Assembly (NCBI GenBank): GCA_037074765.1 | Contig: JBAMDO010000046.1 | Location: 124,001-188,000 of the forward strand | Direction of reading: 5' to 3' | Length of the DNA: 64,000 bases | From: Mansonella perstans | Lineage: Eukaryota > Nematoda > Chromadorea > Rhabditida > Onchocercidae | Shown here: positions 11,857-26,506 of the stretch, piece after piece | Position numbering within the stretch: the first letter of the stretch is position 1 | Layout of the letters: the number at the start of each line of letters is the position of its first letter | Made by a program: the position numbers and the translations under genes | The notes under the pieces: generated by a model | Databases searched by the model: none | Told to the model about the DNA's origin: nothing | The model's input: only the letters and a program-made list of their open reading frames with translations

Positions 11857-14448
11857 TTAGTAAAATTAAAACGAAATAGAAACCATAGCTGAGCTCTGTT
11901 ATCTAGATTATATTATTGCTATAGTTAAACAAATATGCCGCAGTGAACATGTGAAGCTACAATTAAAATATGAGCCATAATTTGACTTAATTTAATTCCC
12001 ACTCATCTCAGTTCTTGAAATAGTTTATTTCAGTTCAAAATAGTTGCCAATAATGCATTTGTCTGAAAGTATAAAATGATGCAGTAGCGGGAAAAAAAAA
12101 AAGGGTTTCTATTGGTTTTTAAAGTCTAGCTCAGATTTATCAAGAATTTTCTTTCGAAACCTGTTATTTTGAATCTTAGGTAGAATACGTATAGAGGAAA
12201 CTTACAATAATTTCCAAGCCCATTACAATATTAATGCCATTGTTGACGGATAAGACCAAATTTTTATTTCTTTTAAAGAAGGGAATTGTAATGAGCTTAA
12301 AAATTTTTAAAAACTAGTAAAAGAATACTATTTTATGGTTCCTAGCATAAACTTACCTTTTCTGGAATTTCTCACCATACTTTTAATTCTATTGTTCGTC
12401 TTAATTCTAAAAACAATATTTTATCTTAGTGTTATTCGGATATTACTTTTCATTGTTTGAGCATGTTGCATTATAAAATGCTAAATTTGAAGATAAAGTG
12501 ATCATTCCGATCCCATCCTTCATATGAAAATATTGTCAGCATATTTCCACTACTCGTAAGACATAGTGCTCTCAGGGTCATAATTGTGAATGAAACTACT
12601 TGTGAGCCAATCTAGAAGACTGGTGGTGCTATAATAATTCACTTCTTGGTTAAGTTAGTGATATTGATAAAGATATTAATTTCTCGAATCCATTCATGGG
12701 CATAAATCAATGAGAGGTGTCAAAAGACATGACAAAAAAATAGAAAATCAAAATCAAGATGCGCTTCGATTACCAATAGCTTAATGAAACAAAGCAGCTG
12801 TTGATAATATAAAATTCTTATATTTCAAAAAATTGATCCACCACCGATTTATTTTGGCAAATAACAAATCAAAATTAAAGCTCTTAATGTTTCAAAAATA
12901 CGACACACTCATGGCGCATGAAAATGGACCTAAAAAAGTAAGAGCTTGAGTTAAGCAAAAAAAAGAAATACAAGTCCAATGTGTCATTTTAGAAAAGGAA
13001 GCTTTTGTCATAAACAGCATAATGTCAATACAGTATAATGAATAAAATATAATGCTAAAAGCTGCATATCAAAACTGTATGCATCAAAATCTCCATTCAC
13101 ACTTTTCAAGGATTTTTATTTAGATTTTAGATTTGACCATTTCACCAAGACTTTGAAATGTGCAAAAAGAGAATTTTGAGAATGAAGATAATTTAGTATT
13201 TTTTTTGCAGCACATTTCATTTTTGTTTACTTTCTCACTGATCCCGATCGCTCTACAAAATTCCAAATATTTCATTACGGCACGACGGAATGAATCGCTC
13301 AGTACTTAACTTATTTCTTTTTTTTGTAAGAAAAAAGACTACAGTCTTAATTCAAAAAAACAAGAACACAGTCTAGACTTCTATAAACAATAGAGCTTTA
13401 GAAGAGAAACAAATTATTCAGTGCAAAATTACAGAAAGGAAAGGATTTTTAAAAGTCAGATATCAGTATTTTATATAATTTCCGAAATTCCAAAAAATTA
13501 AATTTTGTGTACATCTCAAAGAACATCTCAAAGTCTCAAAGTCAACTGTTTCTTACCAAATGGATGAAATAACAAACATAAATACAGACGAACAAAAAAA
13601 TTTAAAAAGAAAGGAAAGCTTATTTTAATGAATGGAATTTAGTGTGGAAATAGGCAAAAATGAAATGTGCTGCAAATTTTAATAGAATTGGCCAATTTTG
13701 TGTTCATTAGCAATATCAAATGAAGACAAACAAAAATTGTTCGACAAAGCTTCATAAAGGTTTCTTTATACGGCAACTAGCTAGAAAGTTTTTCTTTCTT
13801 CTCTCAAAAATGAGAGAAAATTTCCAGATATCATTTGATCCATGCTAGAATATTATTCAACAGATAAAGTTAGTATTCCTCAACGCCAAAAAATCTTATA
13901 GAATTTGTCAAACATTATGACAAAAATATAAAAAGAAATCTTGGTAAAGTTATGTGATGATGGTTTGCACGAATTGAATTTGTTTCAGAGGATGTGAGTG
14001 CGAAAAGAAAGATATGAAGAGAGCAAAATAAATTTTTAAAGATGCGATGTTGTAAGCAATCTCCATGAAAATCTAATTAAATGGGAGCATTTAAGCCTTA
14101 ATCCTGGTTAGTATCGCCTTTTCTTAATGATATCAGTTGACCATCTTTATTAGTTGCTAATTTAGATGTTGAACTATATAAGAGACTGAAATTAGCACAC
14201 AACTTAGGAAAGGAATTTCACAGATAGGAATAATTTGATGAGTGAAGGAGAAAAAAATTCCATTCAATTTATGGAAAAGTAGAGCAACATTTATTTACAG
14301 AAAAGGATATCTATGAGCATTAGAATCGATTCATAACTGAGGAATGATGCATTTTCGCCGCCTTGCTTTCAAACTTTTTGTTCTTTGTAGGCTACGCTTT
14401 CCCAGTCTTATTATCAAAATTTTCCCTTGCTATTCTCGAGCTTTCAAC

Positions 14449-14489
14449 TAGTAGTAGTAATAGTAGTGGTAGTAGTAGCAGTAATAGTA

Positions 14490-14561
<72 letters not shown>

Positions 14562-14635
14562 TAGTAGTAGTAGTAGTAGTAGTAGTATAGTAGTAGTAGT
14601 AGTAGCAGTGTAGTAGTAGTAGTAGTAGTAGTAGC

Positions 14636-14718
<83 letters not shown>

Positions 14719-14770
14719 CAGTAGTAGTAGCAGTAGTAATAGTAGTAGTGGTAGCAGTAGTATAGTAGTA
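14449..14770. repeat. AGT trinucleotide microsatellite
   Basis: About 320 bases of AGT repeats with scattered AAT, GGT and AGC variants and three or more register shifts (TATAGTAG). It produces spurious long frames on both strands (poly-Ser/Val on plus, poly-Leu on minus) that should not be annotated as proteins. Confidence 0.97.
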
Positions 14771-17700
14771 TTCTTAACCGATAGAATGTGTTTCACATTG
14801 TTTCACATCCGTTACATGGTAACATAAACACATTCAATTTTATTAATGTTGATAGCTGATGGCGAACGATCAAAACAATCCGTAATTGATGTGGTTAATA
14901 TTCCTATGTTAAACTAGATTTTGATGGATCGCTTCATCATTTCTCCGTTGAGCACGCTAATCCTTTCCATTTCCAACCTTTTCTCTAGCCTTCAATCCTG
15001 ATCTAAATCTTTCAAATCCTTCGACGCTCTATCATCAAGCATTTTCTAAATGTTCTAATCCAAACGATGTCATAGATTTTCATTAAATATGTTAAATACT
15101 TCTAGTCGCAAGACTAAGTTTTGTTTATTGCATGTATTTTGCTGGTTTTAATTACATTCCCTTCATTTTCTATACTGATTACATAAGATATGACGAATTT
15201 TCAAAAAAAAGTAGAAAAGGGACTCATTAATGTATTCTCCGTAGAAAGCTATGATTTCATTTAAACACCAGTGGGAAAAGTTGGAAAAGACTTCCTTTGT
15301 GATATTCCGTACTGCGCCTTCTTCCTTCCCAGCAAAAATGATAATTGTTTATCTTTGTTTTGCAATTATTTTGAAATACATAATCATTCCGATGCAAAGA
15401 TAAGGAAGTTTTAAAAAAAGGTCTTCTCTGACATAAATGAAAATTTTTGAGTAAATTTGATCATTTCTCCTTTTCTTAAATGCAGAAGAATGTTTAATTT
15501 GTCAATGAATTGAAAAGCGAGTTTCAATTTGAAATTAAGAATCCTTTTCCTCTGTTCTTCCCTGCATTTAATCAATTGATTTAACAATGAATATAAAACG
15601 TTGGAAAGTCACTGAGTTGTGCAGATGGCTATGCATGATTGCTGGACATTTTAAATATTACACCAAAGTTCTTAACGTCTGCATTTTAAATGTGTCTTAC
15701 ACTTTTGTCACAGTTTTACGATCCAGAGCAATTATTTGCGAAGTCAAAGCAGCAATAAAGAAATAGTAATTGGATCCACTGGTTTTAACTTTTCCGTAAT
15801 ACTTTCCAAAAAATCTTTGATTGGTTCGCTAGCTCACTTCAAATAAGTTATTTTCCACGCTTATTTGCTATTAGTTCAAATTTCTCCGAATAATTCTTGC
15901 AAGTCGAAAGGGCTAATTGTAATATTGCTCTGCTCAAAGTTTTATTTGCGCGAGAAAAACAAAAAAAAATGTTCTTTTTTAACATTGAAGATGTGTTGAA
16001 TTATCGATTCCGTAATCAAAAAGCATTTTAATCTTTTTGTGACTAAAGTTCTTAATTCTTAGATGGGGACTTTGTGAGCATGAAGAGGTTCTGTTCTCAA
16101 ATGAGACCTAAAATTTTTAATGGATAATTTTGTTAAAAGTTAAAATGTAAAATTTCAATGTTAAAAGCTTTTTATGGATTCGTTTAACCGTATTCGTTGC
16201 TTGAGCACATCACATATCAATAGATTTCTTTTGTTGAAATTGTACTGGTAGCTGAATGATAATAATATGAAAAAAATGAGGAATATAGTTATCAGGATAA
16301 TACAAATAATAAAAAATTCGCTGAATCGATTAATGCAGAAAAATTTGGCTTAAACTGATCACTGACCCTACTAAATAAGAATGGCTATTTATGATGAATT
16401 TTTGAAATCATGTTGGCCGAAAGCTCAGCAAGTATTACCTTTTTGATGTAAGTCCAAATCAGGTGGATGTTCTGAACATTCACTTGATTCATCAGTTAAT
16501 TAAACTCAAGGTCTTGACTCCATTATTTAAACCAGTGATCGTTATTCATTGTCTAAATTGAAAAGTCTTTGCTCCTATCAAAAAAATTGAATAAATAATT
16601 TATATTTAAACAACCACGAACTTGAGGTCCTAGTATTTATAATTTTTTACCCCTCTTCCAAAGCGTTCTTTATACTCCAAATATTATAATTGCATTTATT
16701 AGAGGTGATTATAGATGTCGCAACTAGTAGCACTAATCATCATGCAAAAGAGGAAAAATCATTGCCGAAAGGGCTTCCAGCCTCAGTCTCATATGGTAGT
16801 GATTTGAGAGTGTTGGCCAATAAACCACTGTGTATAAGAGCTAACATCTTCAGTAAGAAGTTTCATCACTAAAAAATTTTGCAATTTTCTATTACTTCGA
16901 ATGTGGAAAAGTACAAAATAAAATTTAAGACACTTCAGAAATCACTGATTAATTTATGGCTAAATTTGTATTGATTTCAGTACTCCTATCTTCGAATATC
17001 TAAATTTCGAATGAAGTAATGAGCTACTGCATAGAGAGAAATGCGAATGACGAAGAAAACGAAGGAACGACAAAATTGAATCTAGAAACACATGTAGGGC
17101 AGCAAGTTAGAAAATAATGTCATTAAGCTTAATAAAGAAAGCTGCCATCCTTTTGAATTTTAAATGAATAAACTTGAAGAATTGGAAAGTTAAAACATTT
17201 CATTTTGCAACCTTTGAAATTTAATCGCTCTTTAATGTCGCTACGTAATTCTGCGATTAGCAGAGTAGTATTATTACATTTTAAGAAATGCTGCATGAGA
17301 AAATTTCATTAAAAAATTATCTCATTCTTGCTGTACATGCATCCTTTCATCTGAAGCATGTTTGCACAACAAATTTGATAGTAGATTGTCATTTTTTTAT
17401 AACTGTTTCTTCTCCTATCCAGTTCACAGTAGACAGCATCAGTATTTTAGAAATCTAGATCTGCTACCTAATATAATTCCTTGTAAATTCAACAATGTGT
17501 GTTTGCTATGAATTGGAAATCTGTTTTCGGAATCAGAAGTTTAGTCTGAAGAAAAAAGAAATAACATCTAAATGTACTATCTAGCATTTCAGGAATGGTA
17601 TAGAAAAATTGAAGAGGCGGAACTGATATAAAACCTCATCAGATTGGCGTTGGTGGCAGAATACCGATTCGAAAACTGCGGTTTTTTGATAAAAAAGAAC

Positions 17701-20700
17701 ATAGAGCTTACTTACTCTATAAAGAAGAAAATATATGGATTTAACAATCGAAAAAAAGAAAAGATAATCAAAAATATCAATGAATGAAGACAATTTCAAA
17801 TCAATTTTTAAACTGATCGAAAACATTTTCTGTCTGACTCAAGTAAAATTAGTTTGGTATATTCATCTAACAGTAAAAATAAAAGTATAAATATAAACTC
17901 ATAAATGTATCGAGGATTTAAGGCAAATAGTTTGTTTTTGTATAAAATTCGACGATAGATCCTAGATTTCAGGAACACACTTAACTAGAGATGGAATTTT
18001 TCTGAATTAAAAGCAAAATACTAAGTCCATGCTGATTCTGACAACTATTGCCTTAAATTTGATTTAAAACATCTTCAGCATTCAATTGGTAGTGACAACT
18101 GAAATGTAGACTGATGAACACAAATCACTCAGGTGTAGATTTTTTAGAAAATAAAGCAAATCAAATTTATTTCTTCCCAGTTTTATGTGTACTCATTTTC
18201 ACATCTCACAAAAACTTTTAATAATAGAATGGTTTCGTGAGAGTATAAACAAATTTCTCAAATTTCAAAATTAGTAAAAAAAAAAAGTATCCGACAGCTG
18301 TTTTTAAAATATGAAGCATAGAACACTAACAAAAATTATGGGGTGAAGCTCGACGACACTTTTTTAAACTTGTAAGACAATATAAGAATTTTCATGGACG
18401 GAACAAGACTTCAGGGCTCACACGTGTTTTTTAAAAGATGCAATTTAAAAAAAAGATTGATCGCTTCATTTTAAATCTCAAATCAGTCTATGTGGCAGAT
18501 AATTAGACAGTAAGAATTTCTGTCGAGACTATTTCATTCTTTGTTCTGCTTGTTGATCTGATACAGAAATTTTCTCATGTAATAAATACTGAAATCATTC
18601 TTATTGAAATACATCACTTTTTTTTGATATGATTTATTAACGCTTATCAATAACAGCGTAAATGTAGAAGTCAGACCTTCCTTTACTATTTCGAACTTTA
18701 GTTTGTGGAACGGGAATATCCGGTTCATTGATGACACTGTTCTATTTGTATATCAATCATAGCGGCGCTTAGATCACATTTTAACTGGACACGAATTGCA
18801 ACTGGTAGGAATTCCAGAACAATAACTCCCCTTTTAAAAACATATCTATACAAGCAAGCATAATGAGAATGGTAGAACGAAGCCAGTGACCAAAAATTAA
18901 CTCAAACTGGAAGACTTAAACTAACACGAAACTCTCATACAAAATCAAAACGATGTTACCCTCTGTTCCACATCCTATTCAGTTATACTTACCTTAAAAC
19001 TGAAAATCTAAGACACTAAAAACACTGACCGAGTATAGCTATTGCACTCACACTTTTGTGAACTATGCTCACCATCCAGAACTTTCAGGATTTCATCCAA
19101 TGCAACTTAAACGCAATTAAATCAAAAGCAGCCCATCTCCATAATTAAATACTATTCAAACAGCAAGAGGTTTACACCTAAACAAAAAAACAGAAACCCG
19201 CAATTTCGCCAAATGACGTTTATACTTTTTCGTGAATCAGGTCATATCCAGTCTAGAAGAAATTAGCAAAGATTTTTAATCAGTTATGAGTACTGAAATG
19301 TTAATAACCCAAACATCCTTCCAAAAATCCCGCCAAATACACTCTACGTTGACGTTTATGTTTTCACTCAATTTAAAGCTGGATCAATTCTAACTACAAC
19401 ACTGGCGGATGATCTTTATAGTGGACAAAGTGAGACTTCAAATAAAACTCGTAGTATCAAAATTTTATTCTGAAGTCTGTGCATCCAAATGCACTTCAGA
19501 AATCCATATAAGGTGCAACTTTGTCAATATGGTATAAATTTCAAACATTTCAAAATTACAAGACCAAAATTCGTCAAAGGTATCACGCGCACAATAAAAC
19601 AATAACAAATGAAAGGTATACGCCATCATATTTACGATAGCATGCGATGAATATAAATATAACGAAAAAGCTCACACCGAGCACTTAAATAGACAAAATA
19701 AATTTACAATCCTATATATAGTCTGCAATACAATATATTCAATCTGCAATAAATACAATATTTTCTGCAATACAACATATTCAATCTGCAATACAACATT
19801 TTCAATACAATGTTTGAAATAAAACATTTAAAACGCAACGTTTGCTTAACCTTTTTTTTCTGTTATGTTCTCTTTACTTCCCAAACTATCAAAATAAATA
19901 AGATTCCTTATTCTCTCGCTTAGATCTATCTCACGTTTTGCACACAAATATGCTGGAAAATCCATAATTAAAATTCTCACACTGCATAAAAATGCATTCA
20001 TCAAGACTACCAAGTCGAAACTGAGTTGAAAATGAAATATTATCACTCAACTTGCGGAAAATTTATGAATGAACTAAGTTCGTTCACGATGTTAACTGCA
20101 TCAAAAACATACAACCTGAATACTATTTGAAGCTTAAATTTAATACTAGTTAATACTCCACTCAGACGCCATTTCTTGAGCTCTCTAACAAATTTCTGTG
20201 GATATTCTACTTGATTTCGAAATTTTCCAAGCATTCCTTGGAACATAGTGGTATCCCACCATCTGGTCTATGACAGGACATTAACAGTCCTAACAGTCTA
20301 CCCAGCACTTTTCAAGTTCCAGAGAAATAAGCCTAAACTGAAATTTGCTCTAACTTTCAATTTCATACTCAGTATAGAACTCGATATTTTTAATAAGACA
20401 CACTTTATATTCGCTATTTCTATCCAAACCCTTGTTTTTCGGACACATGTCGAATTTCAGATCCTTGACACAACCTACCTTATCTGAAAATTTCGTTTAT
20501 TTACTACAAAAGAAGTTTCAAAGATATCCAGAAATAATCCCGAAAAAAGAAGGAAAACTGTCAAAAACCCAAGCGAAGTCAAACAAAGAACTACAAGTAG
20601 AACAGTTAACGAAATAAGGACCAGATATAAACAAGGGCGAGAGAAGAATATTACTTTAAGCGCGATTCGTTTTTTGAGATTTTCTTTTTTTGGCCCTCGC

Positions 20701-21387
20701 TTTTGCCCTACTCATTTCTGTGGAAATGGAAAATTTCAAACAGCATGGGTACGTGCATCACAACTCACTGAAATAAGGAACAAGACTTGGCATTTCAAAT
20801 ATACTATCATACGTGGTTGACACCGCTGGTAACCTACGCAGCATGTACCATTACTAATAAGACTTACCTATAACGATCACTGAGAAAAAAATCATAGCAT
20901 AATTTGTCCTTGTTAAAATAAGTTTCAATAATGAAAAAATTAAAGGAAGGAGACAGAGCTAGGAACAGCTGTGGTTTGAGCGTACAATAAAAATGAAAGT
21001 AATAAAGATGAGCATTTGGGGCCTCTTTCTCAAACCGGTGATTTTTTGCTGAAAATCCTAATTAAATCCTAACGCTTACGTTTCCATTTGCTTAAAGCAG
21101 CATATTTTTTGCCGTAATACGCCTGGGCTACATCATTCCTTCGTTGTAAAATACACCGACATTCTCCTCTCTCCTGTTCATTCATTGGTTGCCGTCTTGG
21201 AAATTCCGAATAATATTTGTCATATACTTGGAACATCTGCAAAACTCGTTATCTATGTTAAGTATTCGGGAAATTTCAAAAAATATTATAAAAGAGGACT
21301 GTAAGCAAAGAATCATATCACAGTAACTGATAATCTGAGCTACAACGATAAAAATCATTCGAAAGAATTGCAAAATTAAAAGGGTCC

Positions 21388-24300
21388 TTAGCAGATGGAA
21401 AAGCTAACTTCCTGATCTGCTTTGTCAAGTGCTTGCTCTAACTTCATTCGCAAATACTCCGCGAGCAAACGATCCCAAATTTTAGCAACCACACTACGCC
21501 ACGGCACCTGTTTTTCAGTTAGCTCCGTTTGCAATTTCTTCATGATTGCAGATACTTCATCCTGTATTAGGAAATATTATGATAGCAATCCAAAAATAAA
21601 CCAGAATAATAAGTACAGTAAAATCTAATAAAACAGATTTTGGTCAGCGGATATCTTCCTTCACTAAGTGAAACATAACAGCTAACCTCACCACCATATT
21701 TTTTATCGTATGCACATCTCCTAACTAACTCTTCCATACTTTCCGATCCGATGACTTCATGGATTATTTTGTTGCGTGTATTCGCATCAGGTTCTTTATC
21801 TGAAAGTTCAAGATTTTATTCAATAAATTCACCACATTTGACAAAAGAAATACTGTTTGAAACTCTAAAAATGTGGAGGCAATTTATTTACCAAATCTAC
21901 TGAGGTAATCGGCTAAAGCATAATTTATCATTTCTAATGTATCTTCATAACTGGCTGTCCCATTTTCTTCACATGTCACGCCATTCGGATAACCGACTCG
22001 AATTGCGTCCTCTTTTTCAACCTCTTCATTTTTTACTATACAATTGTCACCGTCAAACTGAACCAATGAAGCCGAATCTTTTCCTAAAAATGTGAAACTT
22101 TTAAAATAAATGGAAAGTATTCGGAATCAGTTTCAACCGATGAGTATTAATACTAATTTTCCTTTTAAAAGAGATAAACTAAGGTGCGTTACAATAACTG
22201 TTCAAAAACACTGGCAGAAATCTTACTAGAAGAACAAATTTTCTTATCCAATTTCGACAGCACACCATTGTAATGATTATCTAAGCTACCAATTTTTCCA
22301 CCGACATACGCACTGATGAGATCATCGAGCAATGAGATAATTTTTTCTGAAGATTGCGACGGCGATCTTTTTTCATATCTAAAAAGAAAATGTTAACAAG
22401 TACGAATGGAAAGATTTTCTTTTCAAGCAAATCTGTTTATATTAACTACCTTGCTATTTTATTCGGCGGTGGCGACGAATCGTTTTTAAGCAGCTTCAAA
22501 ATGACGGATGAAGAGATATTTTTACTGTATATGAAAGACCTAGAAGTAAGGAAGAGTTATGGAGTAAAACTACTTAATCCATTATAAGGGCCAACTTGAA
22601 AAAAAACAACTGAATTCTTAAAAACTCAAAACCAAACGTGATAAAGGAATTAATGCCTTAGAGTCTAAAAGGCTAACTATCATTACTTGTTTCGATGAAA
22701 TGATGTAGGAGGAACCCATTTCGAAAAGGAAGGCATAGAACTGGTTTTACGACCCTGCAGTATGGCTTCACAACGAGTACTTTTCTTCGGTATCACTGCA
22801 ATATAATACATTGAAATCACATTTGCTTACACAGTTTCGAAATAACCGATAAAAGGTTCAACACAGTTTATCCGATCCACCAATTTTTATCATCCATGTT
22901 ACTAATAATCCATTTTCCCACTTCCAAATTCAATCATCCCCTCTTTCTAGCATGCTAAAAAAGATCGTGATATTTAACAAGTGAAAATTCCCGGAGATTT
23001 CAGTAGAGAATTTATGTCCTGAATCCAATTCATGACTACACTTTCCTAAACGAAGTACGATTACCTTAAGACCTTCTGTATTCTAAATTACAACCATCAA
23101 GAAAGCCAGTGTGCATTAAGCACTATTTTCATACTTATCTAAAAATGAAGATATATGTGGACAAAATTACCTGAACACAACTGAGACGGCGACTTTGAAA
23201 TGTTACGATTACTAAAAAGCTGAATAATGCTTGACCACCACTGGTGCAAGTATTCTTCATCTACGAGGTCAAGATATTCGCGAGCGAAAACCCAGAATTT
23301 TTGGGACAAATTAACCGGTGGCCAAACATCCAAACCTTCATCTAGCCAATTTATTTCATCCTCTATGCATGGGTCTTCCACTACTCTGAACCGAAAAAAA
23401 CTTGACAATAGCTACTATGAGCAATAGCGAATATCTTTATAAATAGTAATTAAAAAAAGGAGTTTTTGAAAATCCAAAAGTCCGTACTAAGTAAATCTCC
23501 AAAAACTAACTTACAGTTCTCCCTCCATTTGTTTACTGCAGCTAGGCAGAGGCTCCGAAGTTTTAAGCTCATATACAGGCATCAGCCTGCTGGAGATATC
23601 CTCGGAAGGATAATCGCCAGTAGTGAGGAAGGTTATCTCTCCGTAAATTTTCTTTTGATGATCCGTCGTATGTATCAATATTTGCTCTAGCTCTATTTGT
23701 AATTCATCCTGAAACTGTTTATAGTTGTGACGAAGAGCATGAGAATTTTTGATCCTTTTACTAGTGTACCGTTGCTATATGCGGCTAGGCATTGAGAGCG
23801 AAATTTTACGTCCAATCCGTGCTATTAGTAACAGCAGAATCTAAACTTTATAAAGTTAAGAAAGGACCAAGTCAGAAAAGACAACAGCAACATTCTGGCA
23901 GTCTTCATCATTTGTAATGGCCAGCAGTTTAGGACATTCATTTAAATAATCGAACTCGGCAAAATCAGGTGTTGGCGTCACCAAATCATTCAGAGATCCG
24001 CGCCTTGTATGTAAAGGAGATAATGCACCTGTAAAGAAAAAAAAATATGAAATAAATGGCAGCATGTTGTAAAAATGCATACAACTTTACTAAAAAATTT
24101 CAAACTAAGCAATATTTTGAATACGATCATTAAATAAGGAGTTAAGCTAATGTAATGCGAATTCCATGAAGTAAGTTCGCTGCAGTTTAATCATAATGAT
24201 CCTCCATGTATCGGATTAATACGATAAGTAGCTGTCAATATATATTTACTAAAAAAACTTCAAGAAAACCTAATATCAAAGAACGAATTTAAATTATTGA

Positions 24301-24494
24301 AAATGAAGCGACACATTACCTTCAAAGCTCCTCTACCGAATGGATAAAAATAGCATTCGAGAGTGGTGAAAATGAAGAATATGAAATAGCTCACCGTTCA
24401 TAAGTTGCTTGGATTTGTCATCCGAAATTCGGGAAAGCTTGTGTGGCAGTGAAGAATTAGGCGAATTTGAACTCTCTATTTTCCTATACTTCAT
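21388..24494 (-). CDS. Uncharacterised nine-exon protein, 461 residues
   Basis: Exons in order 24494-24395, 24028-23892, 23708-23515, 23385-23171, 22795-22687, 22378-22227, 22083-21892, 21799-21687 and 21561-21388 join in phase to 461 residues. The end of exon 2 is uncertain: several weak GT sites are in phase there. I do not recognise the family. The N-terminus is Ser/Thr-rich (SPLHTRRGSLNDLVTPTPDF) and looks like phosphorylation-prone disordered sequence. The middle (exon 4) is acidic and aromatic, with WLDEGLDVWPPVNLSQKFW followed by a helical segment containing LHQWWSSIIQLF. Exons 6-9 are helical and charged, ending DRLLAEYLRMKLEQALDKAD before the stop. There is no signal peptide or membrane helix, so it is probably cytosolic or nuclear. 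Regular phases and lack of stops make the gene real. Confidence 0.8.
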
Positions 24495-26204
24495 GATCTC
24501 TCTAACCGTTCTAAAGTGCCCATTGGATCAAAAGGTGACGTGTACATGTATGACACCTGAATACGTAATTCATCATTGTTTCAATAATAATAATCAAATC
24601 ACACTACCAATGTATTAAGGGAAATCATCGCCTCCAATAAGACTAAAATCCAAGTTCAGTGTTGTGTACGAAAAATCTGGCCAGTAGCCAATTCTTGTTA
24701 GGATCGTTATATGTGCTGAAATGCAATATCTAAAATTTCAAAGTGTGGAAATTGTTAGAATTGATTCAGAGAGTATGGTATCTTCATAATTGGTGGAAGA
24801 AGTAACATCAGAACATACCAATTAGTACTCCTTTTCGAGTCTTAATAGAATCAATGAATAGATACATGGTATCATATATAGGTCGATCTATACACTTAAT
24901 CATTGCAATGCATCATTTCTGGAAGTATTATAGAGTCTCAAATTGATTGCTAAATAATCTATTAAAGTAATTGCTATTCACGGAAAAAGAATTATCATTG
25001 AAAGGAATTAATTCTGGAAATTATAGTAACTTTACGTGAAAAAAATTCTTTGCTTACCTTTTTAATCACGCTTGCTTATTCATAAATATGATAAAAGTTA
25101 CGTGATATAGCATTTTTGCAGATTATAGTGCAACTAATGCGCCTACCATTTTCAGTATTTATCTATCTAATAAAGTCAAAACAGTCAGACTATCTTCTAT
25201 AAATTAGGCTATTCACACAAGTGCAAAACAATATAATGACAATTCACGGAGCTTTTTGACACGGGAATATTAACGTGGTGATTTCGATGAAATATGTTAC
25301 AACTATAATATGTAGTAGTTGCTTTTGTTTTATTCAATTGGCTAATGATATTATGCTTGCATTGGTAAAAATTTTAACTTTGAGCGGAAAAATCTAACAT
25401 TTATCGACTTTTTGACGGAGATTTTTGACATACAAGCATGAATCACATAATACTGGCTTCATATTCCTGAGAAATAGTGATGAGAAGAATATGTGCTGCA
25501 GTGATTTAGATTTTAGTGTCGAAAGATTGAGCATGTGGTTGACATTCAATCATTGTCACTTGTGCTAATCTTTATCCAAAAATTCATTTTTGAAATGGAC
25601 ACTTCACGATTTCTCAATGCAAAATCACTAATTCGTTGTTTTCGATTCCGTATTTTTGATCTGCCCTGAATCACATACACGCATTTGCGATGTCCCAACG
25701 TTGCAAAATTAGTTAGTCTTTGCCTTATCACAAACATCGAATATTTGCTTATACAGTTAATCGTGTGTTAAGAAATATATCGCATTCTCATCAATTGCAT
25801 TTACCTTGTTGTATATCAACCAGTATGCCCCAATCCAGTTCTTCCTAGCTATATTCGTAACAATCTCACCGCATCTTTTCCTGATATTTTAGGAAAGATG
25901 CTTTGAAAAAAAGGCAATGTCCCGAATTTTTCGCTCTCCGAACACTGCCGAATACCGCAATTGGAACAAATTCCGCTTAATATTTAACTAACCACTATAA
26001 TGGTAAGCTTAAGATGGTGCTGTATGTAAATTTTTGTTCAATTTAAGAAAAAATTTTCAATTTGCCAAGGTTAAATCAAAAAAAAATTTTATGTTTACCT
26101 GCAATTCTTTTTTTAACCTGTTGTTACTTGTGGTTGGAATAAATATTGACTTGAATTGCGCGAAATAGGAGAGACTTCAAACTTTAAGTTTTAGTACGAT
26201 TACC

Positions 26205-26208
<4 letters not shown>

Positions 26209-26235
<27 letters not shown>
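26209..26235. repeat. Poly-T tract (27 T)
   Basis: Uninterrupted T run. It is the first of three homopolymers within 600 bases; the others are A29 at 26476-26504 and T17 at 26791-26807. Confidence 0.95.
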
Positions 26236-26475
26236 GATTACCTTCTGGACCAATAGCGCAATGTATCAAATTTAAGTGATAGATGATTCTCTCACGTAGT
26301 TTCGATATATCAAATATATCTTTGTCTGTAAAGTTAGTTTTTAATGACTTCTTAAATTAAACTTTAATTAGATTTAAGCTTCGTTGAAATTTTACGCTTC
26401 AAATTTTTCAACATTTTTAGAAGTTAGGTATAAATCGGTTTAAAATTTATTTGTATTAAAAACATGGTCCCTACC

Positions 26476-26504
<29 letters not shown>
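26476..26504. repeat. Poly-A tract (29 A)
   Basis: Uninterrupted A run directly preceding the GC-richer islet at 26509-26720. Confidence 0.95.

Positions 26505-26506
<2 letters not shown>

Larger units (their letters stand above)
7955..21387. other. 13.4 kb gene-poor, simple-repeat-rich region
   Basis: No multi-exon gene could be built on either strand. It holds a 23-bp tandem duplication near 8320, poly-A tracts near 9521 and 11838, a large AGT microsatellite at 14449-14770, and short CTGCAATACAACATATTCAA-like repeats at about 19720-19830. Two short frames look less random but lack flanking support: 11168-11413 (plus, beginning MCKMMSFLSEEP) and 20043-20246 (minus, beginning MFQGMLGKFRNQVEYPQ). 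Single exons of a long-intron gene could be hidden here. Confidence 0.55.

Noticed and set aside
14363..14796. Long overlapping frames on both strands (Ser/Val-rich plus, Leu-rich minus)
   Set aside because: They are direct translations of the AGT microsatellite and have no independent coding evidence.
16690..17015. A 60-codon frame and a possible final exon after TGATTTCAG at 16978
   Set aside because: The downstream segment encodes only 12 residues before a stop, and no chain of exons links the two.
20043..20246. Minus-strand frame beginning MFQGMLGKFRNQVEYPQ
   Set aside because: The first 30 residues look protein-like, but no upstream or downstream exon with a compatible phase was found.
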